A stretch of 64,000 bases of DNA from contig NC_132900.1 in assembly GCF_030463535.1 (NCBI RefSeq), forward strand, positions 25,873,456 to 25,937,455, written 5' to 3'. Below the pieces are notes generated by a model that searched no databases, was not told the origin of the DNA, and saw only the letters and a list, made by a program, of their open reading frames with translations. Positions 22,778-36,365 of the stretch are shown here, in pieces; the first letter of the stretch is position 1; each line of letters opens with the position of its first letter. Origin of the DNA: Salminus brasiliensis (taxonomy: Eukaryota > Chordata > Actinopteri > Characiformes > Bryconidae). Both the position numbers and the translations under genes were made by a program.

Positions 22778-22893
22778 CCTGCTTGGCGATTGCAGATGAG
22801 CTTAACTACTCCATTAGCCAGATTGATCCGAAGAAGACCGTTCAGGTTGGAGGGTTCAGGCTTAACCCTGATGGGTCTCTCAAAGAAAAGACG
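22778..22893 (+). CDS. cnpy1: cnpy1 second coding exon
   Basis: Acceptor ...TCTCCTCCAG and donor ACG|GTAAGT. Two nt complete the split Ala codon, then 38 codons follow (CLAIADELNYSISQIDPKKT ... NPDGSLKEKT). The motifs DPKKTVQVGGFRLNPDGS are diagnostic of the canopy family; CNPY2 has DPKKTIQMGSFRINPDGS (recalled). The exon ends in phase 0. Confidence 0.96.
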
Positions 22894-25873
22894 GTAAGTT
22901 GCATCATCCCACACACTCCCACAGTAAGCCCAGTCATAACGATAATCTTCAGCAGGACATTTTAAAGGGCTGATGGATGGATATTTCAGCATTCTGACAT
23001 TCTAGTAGAGAGCTATCCACTGTATCTGATACTGTTGTTGCCCCATTGTGCTGTTCAGTTGAGTTGCTGGCTTGATTCTGATGTTAAATAAACACTGAAA
23101 TGAACATCAGGAAAGGAAATCATGTGCTGTCTTAAGTCTATTCCCAGCTGTTCCTAGTTTCCCTTAGCACTGAGACGCTCAACACTTTTGCTCAACACTG
23201 GGACGCATTAAAAAGTGCTGAGAAGCGAAATAGCTGGATTTACAATGTACTAGTATTGTCAGTTTCACAATTCTATTAAAATTCTCATCTTCTGTAAAGA
23301 TATTCCACTAACATTATGTTCTATAAACCTTAATATATATGATTTAGCAGATGTTAGTAAGATATTAATAATTATATGTTAGTTACCTAACCACAATATT
23401 ATATTAAAGAGGAATTCAAATTGTTTCAAAGCAATGACTTTACTGCGATTCTTATAGAAACCTTTTAATTGTCTCTGATACGGATTGAACTGATTCTGGG
23501 TAAAATAAGTAATGATCGGTATCATTTTAAAGATGTTTTAGAATCAATATTTATCACATTGATCTTTTTGACAACACTGGCATTAATAGGTGTAGCTGTA
23601 TGTCGTACCCAGATAGCAGAGAACGTCATAGATACGTTTAGCAGTATTTTTTAAAGGTTTTTGGAAGGTTAGAAGGTAACGTTACAGAAATAATGTTCCA
23701 GGAATATCCTGAGAACGGTTTGCATTTCAACGTTATTAGAATGTTTTGTCACAAAATTGTCACAAAAGTGGGGAAATGTCTGAAATAACTTTTCCAATAA
23801 TAAAAAAATAATAATAATAATTTGAAATATGTCTAACAGATGTAAAAAGTTCATTTACTTGTAAGAATGATTGTATAAATAAGAAATAAGTAAAGCTATA
23901 AAATAAAAAACAGGTTTTTAGCTGGGTTGTGCCAAAGACACACTATTCTCAGCTAAGGCACTAGCTCAAAGCTAATGCACTCTCCCTGTGCTAACAGACT
24001 AACCCCATTACAAAACCCTGTTCCGAGGCACTGGCCACAAGCCAATATGCTAGCACCAAGCTAATGTGTTAGTCTTGTTCTTACATACCAGCCATGTGCT
24101 AATGCACTAGCCACATTCCAGTGATCCAGTACACCAAGTTGTATTGATACATTCTTGCTGGATGTTATTTTGATGTCTCATCATTTGATGACTCTTCTGA
24201 GGACCTGTTTCTTTCCACGTGATGTTTACTTCTTTAGGGTTTTTCCATTATTATTGATTGATTATTCAATGGCTTTCCTGAAAAGAGTAGCTATAATATG
24301 CGAATTAAAAACAAAATAGAAGATGAACTATTTAGCAGTTTAATGAATCTGAAGGTTGCATTTGCTGCAGATATCAAAATATACACTTTGTTATTGTCAT
24401 CAATCATACACCAGTGTCATCCAGCTGTGAAAATCATCTGTTCTGTGATGAGTTTTTAATATATTGAATACAAGAAATATTGCAGTCAGTAGCCGAGACC
24501 GTGATGTACTCTCTGCTGCAGGGTGGTCTCTACACTTTCTCTCTTGTACTGTGCTGGAACGGATGAGAGGTGTTTTAGGCCCGACTTGTAAATGATTTGG
24601 TGTTACGGCACGGTTTTAATCCGCTGTGAGAAATATGTATGCAAAACATAAGTTCATGAATGCACAAACATTGTTGAACTTTCCTTGATCTTTCCAGTGG
24701 TTTTCCTCATCAGCAGAGCCAAAAAAAGTTTGGCAGCTTTTGGAATAAGATGCGATTCTGTGTTGAAAGCCCTCAGTGGACCTCACCCCTCCCATTATTT
24801 CTACAGTAATGACTCCCATCACTGCAGGAGTTCAGGAGGTTGTGGTTCATCGATAGGCAGACAAACAGGGCCTGAATTCTTAAAGGTCTCACAGAACTTT
24901 GGCCGTGTCTAAAGGGGTCACTTCAGTTTTCACACAGAAAATGGCAGCAATGCAGCATCGTTAACATGTCTGGTCTAAATCAGTGGTGCTTGCTCTTGGT
25001 AAGGGTGCTAATGCTGATGTTTTTGGGTTTTTTAAGGTTGATTTAAAAACAGAAAATGAGAACATCATTTGCTCAAACATGCTCTGGAGTACTCAGGATT
25101 CACTGCATTTGGCATTGGAATATCTTGTATCTGACAGTTTTGTGATTTGTGTAACCAGAGCTCTTCACTATGAGCTTTCCTCATTTCATTTCCTGAAAAT
25201 GTCTGGAAATTTATGGAGAATTCTACTACTGACTTCTGACACCGTGCTAAAGCTCTGTAACTGTCTGTAAGCTCTGCAAACACCTGCTAGACTTTATATT
25301 GTTTCAAAAGATCATTAGGAAGAGGCCAATAGAAATGCTTAGATTACTCATTTTTGAAACTTCTCCTAATTTTCTTAACATTTCACTACATTTCTGGCTT
25401 TTCTCCAAAATTATTTAATAATTTTACTACTTTTCTGACTGTTTAACTAAATTACTTGAGGGAATTCCCTTAAATTGCTTGATTTTGAAGCCACTGTGTC
25501 ACTGAATTTGTTTTTTTACCTTTACCTTAAATTCTCTAAATGATTTGGCCATTTGAATACATTTTAGATTTATTTCTATTTTGACCATTTCACTATATGT
25601 TTTACTTATAGTATTGCTATCCTAAGCTGATTACTTTTCCTCTAAATTACATGACTATTTCACAATTTTATTTGGACCAAAAGTTTAACTGTACCTCTAC
25701 ATTATACAGCCACGGCAAAAACAACTCCAAAAATGTTGAACAACAATTTAAACACCAAACGTATGGAACAAACATATGGAAAAAATGGGGGAAGGATTTT
25801 TATTATTGTTCTTCTTAGTTTTTATTGGACATTTTTCCTCAGAATCTCTTTGTTTTTGGAACTAAGCCACTAT

Positions 25874-25875
<2 letters not shown>

Positions 25876-25922
<47 letters not shown>

Positions 25923-25924
25923 TT
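25876..25924. repeat. (ATT)n microsatellite
   Basis: About 15 ATT units. Confidence 0.95.
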
Positions 25925-25974
25925 AACCCAGAAGCACAGCTCCTGTAAGGACTGAGCCCTGTGTAAAGCTACAT

Positions 25975-26430
25975 TCGCACCCATGCTGCTCTGCAGATGT
26001 TTGAGGCACGTAATGCTTGCTTGGCTAAAGGGGGCAGTTTTAACTGTTTCCTCCTTAACTGTGGTGTCAGTATTTAAAGGTCAGACCCAATGAACTCAAA
26101 GCCCTGACCTCTGCTATCCAGGGACTGTCATTAGGTGGCTGACTCTCCTATTGATCGGGGGGTTAATCTCCTTTTGATTGTACCCGCTGACTAATAACAA
26201 GTGTTTACTCTAGCTGAGAAAGCTCTGGCTTTCGTTCTTTTAGCTGTTGCACCGGGGGAAAAAGTCAAACTGGCCTTGTTTACGTTTCCTGGGAAATGAA
26301 CAACAGCCCTGCGAACTGGATGCGGCAGATGGGAAGTTGTGATGTACATGGGGACCCCATCACCACTTGGGGTGAAGAACTCCATCAGTTCTTCTCACTG
26401 TTTGAGATTATTGTGAATTGGTTCAGTGTA
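25975..26430. promoter_or_regulatory. candidate regulatory element in cnpy1 intron
   Basis: A stretch of balanced complexity bounded by low-complexity DNA. It includes 'ggggggttaatctcc' (OTX-like TAATCT), 'ccttttgattg' (TCF-like) and 'ctaataacaag'. OTX and Wnt/TCF inputs would fit a boundary gene, but short motifs are weak evidence. Confidence 0.22.
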
Positions 26431-27229
26431 GAGAAATTTACCATCTTTGATTTCTTTGCAGTGGTGGTGAAAGTAACCAGGTGTTGCCATGACTACAACA
26501 CAACTGTATCCAAACCCACCAGTTAACCTCCACTTGTCCTCTGAGTTTTAAATGCAATGTAAATGATGGTAAAATATTGGCAAATCCAAAAAACTGTTTC
26601 CCTTGGGGACTTTTTTTTTTTTTTTTTTTTTTTTGCCGCACAACACCCTGCATGTATTCCTCCACCATTTTAATGATATGTGATTTTAAAGACCTGTTTT
26701 AGACCCAAAATCTTCTCAGAACTATAGTAAAGTGGTGTCTTGGGCATCGTTTGATGCCATAACTAGCTTTGAAGGGGCTTTTAGTAGTGTTCACATGCCT
26801 GGTTTGCCAGCAAATTATCCTGAACTTTAGAAGAATTGGTAGAATTCCCTGTTATAATGTGTAGTTTGAAGAACCTCAGGGGCTGTCTTCAGCTTTCTAA
26901 CCTCAGAGTGGTTGTGATTTGTGGCTTCCTTCCGACTGAACACGATTCCTGCAGTTGCTTTTAACAGCCCTGTGATTCATAGCGCTTCAGTCATTGTTGC
27001 TGACAGTGATTCGCATGTTTCAGTGCAGCACCAATGATTTGTCAGAACAGATGAACGTCCGTAATTTGAAGGGACGCTTGCAGCAGGTAAGTCCTGACGC
27101 AACTGGAACTGAAATCTCACCAAAACATCCCATTATCAGTTCTGAGGCTGTTCTAATTGTGCAGCCCTGCTTGGTTTAAAACAAACAGTAATTACTACTG
27201 CAACAATAGCTCCAAGCACTGCGGCGTAG

Positions 27230-27270
27230 TGGTGGTGGTGGTGGTGGTGGTGGTGGTGGAGGGGGGGTGG
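27230..27270. repeat. (GGT)n / G-rich tract
   Basis: About ten GGT units running into a poly-G stretch. Confidence 0.93.
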
Positions 27271-28969
27271 CTGCTTTCTCTCGCCCTGGAGCTGTAGGGG
27301 TCCCTCGGTGACACGCTCAATCGTAATATATTCACCAAAGATGACCTTCCGTTTGATCTAACTTGCTGAAAGTGTGCAATTTAGGTTCCTCATGCGTTCT
27401 GTTAAGGGCCGTCAGCGTGCAGCTGATCCTGTTTATCCTGTTTTTATCGAGCTGATGTTGTGATGATGATTATTTTGCAGGCTGGCTCTTTTTAAGGCCA
27501 CTTATATTGACTACCTGCTTCTCTAAAGCTTCAATGCTGGTCGTTCTTCCAATGGAGAGTCAGTGGAGGATGGCATCCCTGAGAAGCCTTTTCTCTGGCT
27601 GGGCTTTCAAGCCCCCCCTTTCCTTTATTCCTGCAGAAATTCTTTATTGACAGGTCCTATTCAAACCCCTCAGACTGTTACGGGTAGGAATTTAATTCCC
27701 CACCATTTTCAGGATTGCATGATAAGCACTAGGCGAAAGGATGCAGGACACAATCCAAGCTGTCTCCGCTGAGGTATCGAGGGAAGATTTTTTTTTTTTC
27801 CTTTAATGTATTTATTTATTTAATACATTTTTAGTAGGGTTTTGATTTTTTATTTTTTTTATTTTGTGCCAAAAAAAAAAACAAAAACAAAACATAACCC
27901 TTTCTTCTATTCTGCTAGTGTTTTGTTTGGTTTGATGAGCATAATTGGCTGAGATTTCGACTGATAGGCCTATTTTCCTTTTTCTCTTTGCTGAGGGCGA
28001 TCAAAGCTCTAGCCTCACGTTTCCAACACCTTGTTTGATGCCAGTAATTTCTAATGGTGCAATATTTATTTATGTATTTATACTTCTTATGACTACCATC
28101 CTGGAGACAACGGTCCCCTTGGTTCTAAATCTCAATTAAATCCACCCTAAGTTGATTTGTGTCCCATTATCTGTCCACATATCTGTCTCTCCATCCGTCC
28201 AGCAAACTGCTTTTTCTTTTTTTCTTTTTTCTTCTTTTTTTTTATTATTATTATTTATTTACTTTAAAGTGTGAAGGTTGAACAAATGGGACGCTTCCCC
28301 TCCTGCATGTACCCCTCCACTGTTGCAATGATAATGTGTTGATTATTTTTTGATGATGATGTGATTTTTAAAAAGCTGAAATCCTCTCAAAACTATAGAG
28401 CCATGGTCAAATGGTGTCCCAGGCATCGTGTCGTTTTATTCGTAACCATTTCATGTAATAACTGGCTTTAAGAAGGGAGTGTTCAGACGTCTGGGACCAT
28501 TCACTTCCTCTGTGAACAATTGTGACTCGGCAAGTTTCCCCAGAACAGAACGTTTGAATGACTTTCTTGCATCTTAATGAGCAAATTATGCAAAAGTTTA
28601 GAAAAGTGGAACTTCCTTTTTTAAAAAGTTGAGGACTTTCTGTAGATTTATATTTATGGCCGATTACTTTCAATGGAACTTTTGGTTAATTTTTTTCCCA
28701 TTATTTTGACCTCCGTCCATTCCCGTCTAGGTCACCCAAAGCTGATTGCTTCCAATCTTATCTCTGTCCATGTGTCCATCCATCCGTCCAACTGCTTTTT
28801 CTTCTTCTTCTTGTTCTTCCTTTTTTTTTTTTTTTTTTTTTTTAATTAAAAAACTGGGAGGGATGCGCGGATGGGTCGCTTCTCCTTCCATGGAACCTTT
28901 TGTCTTATTCGTGACCAGATGGCGGTGAGCCACGGAAGCCTCTTTGTGTCCTGGAGCCTCAGAGGAGGT

Positions 28970-29550
28970 GGGGAGCAGGGTTGGGGGGGGGGTGCAAATA
29001 GGAGGAAAAAAAAACGCCTCCATAATGTAATGAGCGAGACCGGAAGGGTCCATACTGTGTGTGAAAGGGGCCAGAGGGGTCAAGGCATATATCTACATCC
29101 AGCACCAAATCCAGCTCATCTGCAACCTGCCCTTCTCTGCTTCTTCTCTTTCCAACCCCAACAACCACAACCAACCTACCCCCCCCCCCCCTCCAAAACC
29201 CCTAAATACCCCCCTCCCGCCTGCTCCTTCACCCCTGCTACCCTTTTCAGTGGCCTGACAGGGGAAAACTTCCTGCTTTGATCAGTGGAGGGTGGAGGAA
29301 AGAGACCCAGGCCCAGGAGGAGCAAAAGGATGACTCTGCGCTGTTTACCCTGCTTTACCCTGCACTTGGCTGCTGTTGACAACCCCCCCCCCACCCCCCA
29401 CCCTAGCGCTTAGCCCCCTACCCCCCGCCCCGCACTCCATTCTGTCATTCTGTTGTGGGCCGTACCCCCCCACACCCCCCTCCGGCGCCCTCTTCCCCTT
29501 TCCCCTTCCGGGGGAGGCCACGGGGGCGGGTGCAGGGGTGCACCTTGACC
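28970..29550. repeat. C-rich/G-rich low-complexity region upstream of an exon
   Basis: Runs of 9-11 C or G recur (near 28986, 29179, 29386, 29466) in an otherwise AT-rich intron. The long frames on either strand are compositional artefacts rich in Pro/Gly. Confidence 0.8.
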
Positions 29551-29844
29551 TGTCTAGACGCCACTGTGTGGTTTTGTTCTGTTGCCAAGGCAAGGGGGAC
29601 CTACGTTCTCCAACTTAAGACTCTAGAGACGCAGGTTAAAAGTCAGCGGTAGTGGCACTGGGGCTGTTTTTTTGTTTTGTCTCTTTATCCCCCCCATCCT
29701 TTTTTTGAAAAAACAGAACGGAAGGAAAAGGGGTCATCAACATGACCTGGATGCCCTTTTTATTATTGAACTTTTAAAGCAAAAATTCCACAATTTTGAC
29801 CGAACTTCTACATTTGATTTAATTTATCGGCAATTGTTTCATAG

Positions 29845-30054
29845 GTCCCGCTCGCTAAGTCAGAGACTCACCTGTCTGAGCTGTTGGACGAAGTTTGTAA
29901 CAGCATGAGTGACTATGCGCTCTATGAGGACCCCGAAACCAAAGAGCAGAGCTACAAGAGGTTTGCCCCAAGAAGCGGCGATGACGGGAACTTTCCAGAT
30001 TTCAAAAATTTCAAATTTGCTGGACCGGAGGGCTCTAATGTCTTAAAATTTGCT
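29845..30054 (+). CDS. cnpy1: cnpy1 third coding exon
   Basis: Acceptor ...TGTTTCATAG and donor GCT|GTAAGT; exactly 70 codons, phase 0 at both ends. It encodes VPLAKSETHLSELLDEVC, then SDYALYEDPETKEQSYKRFA and DFKNFKFAGPEGSNVLKFA. This matches the central canopy-family region, with the third cysteine in DEVC (Cys87). The PETKEQSYKRFAPR and FPDFKNF words are those of Canopy1 rather than Canopy2, which with synteny gives the paralogue call. Confidence 0.96.
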
Positions 30055-31216
30055 GTAAGTTTCTGACCTTTTTGACATTTGCTGTTTTAGTTGCTTTACT
30101 TTCTTTAATTGTAGATGCAAACTGAATTGGTGAGTTTAAAGCTATAAAAACATTCTTCAAAAAAATATTTAAAATGTAGAGTAGTAAAAAGCTGTTTTTA
30201 TACACTAATTAAAATCATCAATTTTTGATGATCATCAAACTACATACAGAAGAACTTGGTCTGTCTTATACATTTTGGTTATCTCTTTTTCCAGTTCTGA
30301 ACAATTTCTGAAAAGTCTTTTTATGTTTAATTTAAAACAATTAACAATTTAAAAAAATTTACACTTTTACAAGACTATTTAACTTGTGGTATTATTTTTT
30401 GGTTGACACATCACTGTCATACGTACACTGTAAATCGTAACAGAAAACTTTACTGCAAAGTTTACAGCAACTTTGGATATTATTGAACAGTACTTCACTC
30501 AAGTAATTTTAGAAAGGAATTATACCATATAATGTATGTGAGCATGTATATAAATATAAATGTACAGGACATTTGGCGGTGAGCCAACATTTCTTTTGGT
30601 CCAAAATTTTAAAAAGATATTTTGTACTTTACTTAAGAATAAGTTCAAATACATTTTTAGACTTAAGTCTAAAATTCCTACCTTTTTTTTTAAGCACCCT
30701 AGATGCGGAAAGCTTACAGTTTCGTGAGCGTGGGCTGAGGGTGTAACAAACAGATTAGAATAAAGGTGATTTTATTCCCTAAATAACCATATTTACAAAA
30801 GAAATGAGTTTCTGGAACCTTTTTTTTAAATAGATTTTAAAGAACCTTCAGATTCTTAGATTGATACAGATGCTTTACACTATTTGGAGGTTCTTTTAAA
30901 CATCCACTGCGTCCTTTGAAAGCATCTGGCTAAGCACCTGCAGCAGATCCACCAAGCAAGAGTTCTCTTAAAGACGTAATGCCTTTAATCTAATCCAAAT
31001 ACTAAAAGGCCTAGTTGTAAACAGTCTAGTAAAAGCGAGAAGGTATGTTATACATCTGTACTGCTGCCTTTTGCGAGCTGTCCAAGATGGCAGCCAACCT
31101 GCCAATGGTGAAGGGCTAAAGATGGCTGCCTGCTCGTGTGTTGAGGATAAAACGTTGGGCTTGGTGTGTAAACCTGCTCTCGTGGTGTCGAGTTAACTCT
31201 GCTCCCTGCTCTGCAG
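30055..31216. other. cnpy1: cnpy1 intron between the third and fourth coding exons
   Basis: 1.16 kb, AT-rich, with no recognised repeat family or RNA gene. Confidence 0.8.
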
Positions 31217-31313
31217 TGCGAAACGATTGTGGAGGAGTTGGAGGATGAGATCATCTCTCTGTTTACTCGTGAAGCGGAGCATGTGGCTCAGAAGTTGTGC
31301 AGTCAAGTGTCAG
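31217..31313 (+). CDS. cnpy1: cnpy1 fourth coding exon
   Basis: Acceptor ...GCTCTGCAG; 32 codons plus 1 nt, encoding CETIVEELEDEIISLF and HVAQKLCSQVS. This is the C-terminal saposin-like helix pair with the fourth and fifth family cysteines (Cys140 and Cys167). The donor CAG|GTATAC runs straight into a 48-bp AC repeat, so the 5' splice site borders a microsatellite. The sixth cysteine and the C-terminal tetrapeptide must come from a further exon. Confidence 0.94.
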
Positions 31314-31314
31314 G

Positions 31315-31363
<49 letters not shown>
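31314..31363. repeat. (AC)n microsatellite at the cnpy1 exon donor
   Basis: About 23 CA units beginning within the intron's first ten bases. Confidence 0.97.
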
Positions 31364-31365
<2 letters not shown>

Positions 31366-31455
31366 CTGCCTCATGTAGTATTAGCAATAAACACTTAAAG
31401 AGAATACCTTAAATGCTGTAAGAGTCAAGGCAGCACCGAGGCTGCTGTGATCTCT

Positions 31456-32192
31456 AGGGGTGGACGATGTGACGGCATGTTGCTAATATGATAAATTGCA
31501 CCGCAATCTGCTTTTCTGACCTTTTTAATGGGGCTGACGCTGAGCACCTACATGGATTATAAAAAACTGCACATTTTATTACTTATTTTTCAGTTATTTT
31601 AGATTTTTAAATGCACAGTATTTTTAAACATGATCAGTTTTGCTGGTCTGTTTTCTGAAAATGATCAACATTTTATTTTATTTAAATATAAAGTAATATT
31701 TAATATTTAAATCTCAGTTGCATCCCCATTATTTTGATAGGATTTAAATCCATGTCAGTTGTCCTTGTGTTGTACTGATAACTGGAGCTGTAGCTGACAT
31801 AACTTCCTGCTTAGGATTTTACAAAAGGTTTTTCCTTCTCCTTTCCTCATATTTTAGTCATATTGTTTTTAACAAAATGGGGGGACAATTTAACATAAAA
31901 GTATCTGATACTTATGTTTGATTGATTGTTTTTATTACATACTTTCATCACTAAAGTGTCTTTACTTTAGCACATACCACATTTGATGCCCCCCCCCCCC
32001 ATATTTGTGATATTCAGTAAATAAACTGAATATTGTATTAAAACTGAGCAACACATGTAATTTGACCAGGGTGCACAAACATTGGTAAAAGACTTATTAT
32101 AAGAGTATTATTTTGTATGTGTCATCGATTTAACATTTTTGGAATTATTGTGATGTTCTAAATATTTTGCCATGTTGCCCACCCCCAGTGCT
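31456..32192. mobile_element. inverted-repeat DNA element (~735 bp)
   Basis: It opens 'aggggtggacgatgtgac' and closes 'gccatgttgcccacccccag', whose reverse complement begins ctgggggtgggcaacatggc, so the ends are imperfect inverted repeats. The interior is AT-rich and noncoding. It is related in style to the 'ggctgggcaatatgg' family. Confidence 0.5.
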
Positions 32193-33284
32193 CTGTCTGA
32201 TTGATTTATTACAGTATTTATGTATTTCCATGTCAGAAATTAAGAAATTACGAAATTACTCTTTGTTTACGTTGATTACATTGTGTTCGTGCATTGCATA
32301 ACCCACACTTGCATTTGAGCCTCCTTCTAGAGAAACTTTGTAAAACTGGAAGCGAGGCGGAACCGCGTCCTGATCTCTGAATCTGTCTTCTAGCAAACCG
32401 TATTAGCCCCCACCCCTTAACGCCGCCATTTTGTTTTAACCCTGCGACAGCTATGGCTAGGATGTGGCTTTGCAGGCAGTGTGCACACACGCAAGAAAGA
32501 GAGACGTTGTCATTCAGCCTCATTGCGTTGTTATTCAGTGCACTGAGTGAAGGACTCAGTTTGCTTAAACTGTACTAAAAGCTTGTTTCTATGCATCAAT
32601 ATTGCTTCATTTGACTTATTTTTCTCTTTGAAGTCAAGCTGAACCAGAAGCTCTTGAGCTCCTGTGCTGTTGTTGCTCTGCAGAGCATGGGTTGGTTTAG
32701 TAATGCCACAAATCTTGCTGTGTTTTACACTCAGGTTACTGTAAAAACAGTCTTTTCCAGCATGGTGAGCTGTAGTGTTGCGTACCCGTCTGCTGGAGAA
32801 TGCCCAAACAACCTCAGTGGTAACCGTGGACCAGAACTAATGGAGTTTAAATAGCAAAAAAAGATTTTTTTTATTTTGTAAGAATCTGTAATCATTTTTG
32901 CAGTGTAATATTTTCATAATAAATATAATAAAGTGGTTTAAATTAAACTTGCTTTTTATCTGGTTATTATGATTGCTGTAAATTTGGAAGAATAAAGAGT
33001 TTGTATTACAGTCATTATGGAGGCATTCAGTTATAATATAGTGCTTTTAAGTACAGTACTTGAATTCTTGTACTTTTTAAAGATTTTTTTTGTTCAGCTG
33101 TTCGTAAAACAGTGCACTAAAGTGTAGCGAGTAATAACCATGTCTTACTTACCATCTAATTCAGTTTGATTGGTAAATTCACTTCCACAAATGAATTGTA
33201 TGAATCAACAGTAGAGAAGGTTGTTTTGTTTTTGTTTTTTATGATTTTTATGTTATTTTACATACATACAGCATTACATACTGG

Positions 33285-33512
33285 TTAAAATCCACTCCAT
33301 TTGTCCGTTTTCAGTTTTCTCCTTGGTTTGAACCCTGTATCTGCTCTGTGCACTGTGTAAATAATTCTGGATGAACAGACCAATAGAAACTCTCTAAATT
33401 ATGTGGAATAAACTCTGATTTTACATTAACTTCCATTCATAATTAAGACCATTTTTGCCATGTCCTATAAAGTCACAATTGTGGAGATACAGATTTCTTA
33501 TTGGACAGCGCC
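33285..33512 (+). mobile_element. short element, copy 2 of 4
   Basis: It shares 'gtgtaaataattctggatga', 'accaatagaaactctctaaa', 'aataaactc..attttacatt' and 'tggagatacagatttc' with the copies at 15.7 kb and 62.3 kb. Confidence 0.7.
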
Positions 33513-35264
33513 GATATGTGAACATGGTAGATTAGCATATTAACATCTGGTAAACAGGTTTATAAATGAATTGCCTTTAAAATTAGTTGAGTACTGATGG
33601 GTAAAACTGGACAAGAATGAAATGTTAAGACATTACCAACCAAAAAATGGCTCAAGCCGAAATTTATGTTGCCAATTTTGTTATTTTTGTGCTTCTTTTT
33701 AGCCCAAAATGAATTCTGAATGACCACGTTAATACTGAATGACACTCTTGCACATTTCCAGTGTTCACATATAGACTGACCAAACTGCTGTTCTATGTTC
33801 TATTTTATTAATTTTGCTGCATTTATAACCCTCTACAAATAAAGTTAGTTTTTTTTGTTGTTTTTTTTCCCTTCATTTTTCAAGGATTTATAAAAAGTAA
33901 TGCATGGCCATCCACAGCTCTGTACAGTACTATGCAGAGGTTTTTAGACACCTATGAAAATGTTAAAAAGCCCCTTATCAGGGTAGTAGGTGTTAATTTC
34001 CCCAGTAAAACGCTGCTATTTTATATTTATTCTGATATAATTCCTACAAAAGTAGTGGTTTTACATCACTGTGCTCAATAAAACATCTCCAAAGCTCTCC
34101 TCATGAGTCTTCTCATAATACTATTTAGAGTTCTCATCCAACACCTGGTTTGGTAAATCAGTGCTTAATGATGTTAAATCAGGTAACCTGCTGATGCTGC
34201 TGATGGAATTGAACACATTTACGCTGTGCTGGCTGGAGGGGGCGTCCAGGAAAAACCTGGAACCAAGCTTTGTTCTCCAAACTAGCTCAGAAGATCTCAA
34301 CTACTTTATTTATGTTTACCTGCATCTGTTCTAATGGGATCTGGAGTTTCTACAGTGAAACTCTCTTACTGCTGAGGTTAATGGTTAATGGGCTTAGGTG
34401 ACAAAAAAAATCTATTGGACATCAGCATTGACCCAAAATTCTCAAATCACTGCTTATTACTATCACTAATATTTCAGCATGACTTAAGCAGACCTGGTAA
34501 GCATGTGTATGAGTGAGTGTGTATGTGTGTATGTTGGTGGACCGGCTTTTAAATACGTTGGGTGTCTCGTCCCATGGCCAGTCTTCTTTCACGCCCTTCC
34601 CTCTCTGCTTCCCCCACGCAGAACTGCGCCTGCGCATCCTGGTGCGGGTGGGGGGGGGATGTGTCCTGGGGTTTCAGTCCTGTCCTGGATCGGACTGGGC
34701 CATGGGGTGGGGTTGGCTTTGGGGTGGGCAGCTGAGGTTGAATCTTCACTGGCGACGCCATGATGCTTCAGCTTTATAATGTTTGCTGGTTACGGGTGTT
34801 GGCTGAATTGCTGCCAGGATGGCAGGGGGATGGTGGGAGGGAGTTAATGACATCACTCAGCACTTTGTTACATCACATTGCTTCTCATAGCGCATGGATC
34901 TAAATGCTAAATGTTGAACGTGCGAGTAGAGCTGCTGTGGCGTTCTCCTCCTTTCCACGTTCTCCTCTGACAAAGGCAGCCGTGATGGTTCTAGTCCGTG
35001 GCTGCATGGCTGATCAAGCTCAAGCTAAAACCCTGTATCGCTCAAAGGCACCTGAAAGCTTCGGGCTTTGGGAGGGGGAGGCTGGACTGAGCGTCTGTTG
35101 CTTTGCTTGTTTAAGCAGCACACCATTTGCTTTTGCAGGGTCACTGGACATGACCTTGATTTATTAATTTTCATGCAAATGATGCGGCTTTTTTTAATTT
35201 GTTCCAATCCGCAGTGCAAACTCCTCGGAAATCTGAAGCAGCTCATTACTCGGATGCACTCTTG

Positions 35265-36365
35265 TATATTAAAGGTGCTGCCAAGGGGTCTTTGGACCGA
35301 TACACTGAACTCTGGAGTAATGAAAAAGGGTTATTTGACAGATAACGTCAGTGGAAACCTTTTTGGAGCTTTATTAAACCATCTACAGAAGTATTTTTAT
35401 CGATGCTGAGAACCCTTAAACCCTTTAAGTTGCCATAGTTCCATGCCACACTACTGTCTTTAGTATAAAACCCTCGAAGAACCATTTTTTTTTTTAGTTT
35501 TTTTAGAGAAAGCACATTTGAGAACCTAAAGAACCTTGCATAGTATTTTTTCACAAATTTGTGAAAAAAACAAAACATGTTGGAAGGAGAACCTTTTTTG
35601 AACCTTTTGAGGTTTCACAAGCTGCAAAGGTTTTCTTAAAGGTTAGCAGTTATTTCCTTTTTAAACGTTATAAAACATGTAAACATGTCTGTGCTCTATT
35701 CTACGCCCATACAAGGGGAGCTTGATTGGTTCTCATAGACAGTGACTGTATGTATATAGCACCATAACAACTTGAACAATTTAAATGTCTGAATGATACA
35801 CAGTTACAAAGTGTTTTTCCCCTATAACGAACATATTGTACATACAAATGGTTGTCTGTAGCACTAAAAATGGTTCCACTATTGTTTTACCAAGAGAGAA
35901 ATAAATTAGCATTTTCTGGTAGTATGTAGAGTACTACTGTTTGCTATAAACCTTTCATTTCACTCTTAGAATTTTTGTTTTCCCAAATACTGTCCATTAA
36001 ACATTAAAAAATGTAAGTACCAACAAGGGTTCTTCGTACAAAAGAAGAGAATAGAAGAGACACTTTTGTTGCCCTGAAGAACTTTGCAATGCATAGTTGT
36101 TTAGAGAACCTTTTTTGTAAATGAGAGAGAATCTCTACATTATAGAAAGGTTCTGAAGGCTCTTTAAACCATTAAAATGTTCTTTTAAACAGAATTAACT
36201 TCCAAACCTCTCTCAGACAATAGCGAACCAATAGCGGTTCTTCTATGGCATCACATCAAGGAACCGTTTTTCTAAGAGTCAAGAAATATCCAATAAAAGT
36301 TTCTTTAGGGAACCCTAATGGAAGTGTTTGATCTCTTTTTGGCACCTTTATTTTTTAAGAGTGTG
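35265..36365. mobile_element. cluster of 'AAGAACC' inverted-repeat elements
   Basis: At least one copy is clear, about 35961-36365: it opens 'cactcttagaattttt' and closes 'ggcacctttattttttaag' + 'agtgt', with 'aagaacc', 'ggttcttctatggcat' and 'aaggaaccg' inside. A more diverged copy lies at 35265-35640. Confidence 0.55.

Larger units (their letters stand above)
22894..29844. other. cnpy1: cnpy1 intron between the second and third coding exons
   Basis: A 6.95-kb intron. It contains low-complexity tracts (ATT at 25876-25924, poly-T at 26611-26634, GGT at 27230-27270, pyrimidine tracts near 28.2 and 28.8 kb), a complex block at about 25975-26430 that may be regulatory, and strongly C-rich/G-rich DNA at 28.97-29.55 kb just before the next exon. 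No other exon is supported. Confidence 0.8.

Noticed and set aside
28727..29618. Several Pro/Gly/Lys-rich frames up to 136 residues on both strands
   Set aside because: They come from poly-C, poly-G and poly-T tracts and are low-complexity shadows; no splice or family support.
34618..34779. Very strong acceptor at 34622 followed by an open frame, considered for cnpy1
   Set aside because: The encoded sequence (Arg/Gly/Trp-rich, over 50 residues) is unlike any canopy C-terminus and lacks the expected C-x6-C spacing.
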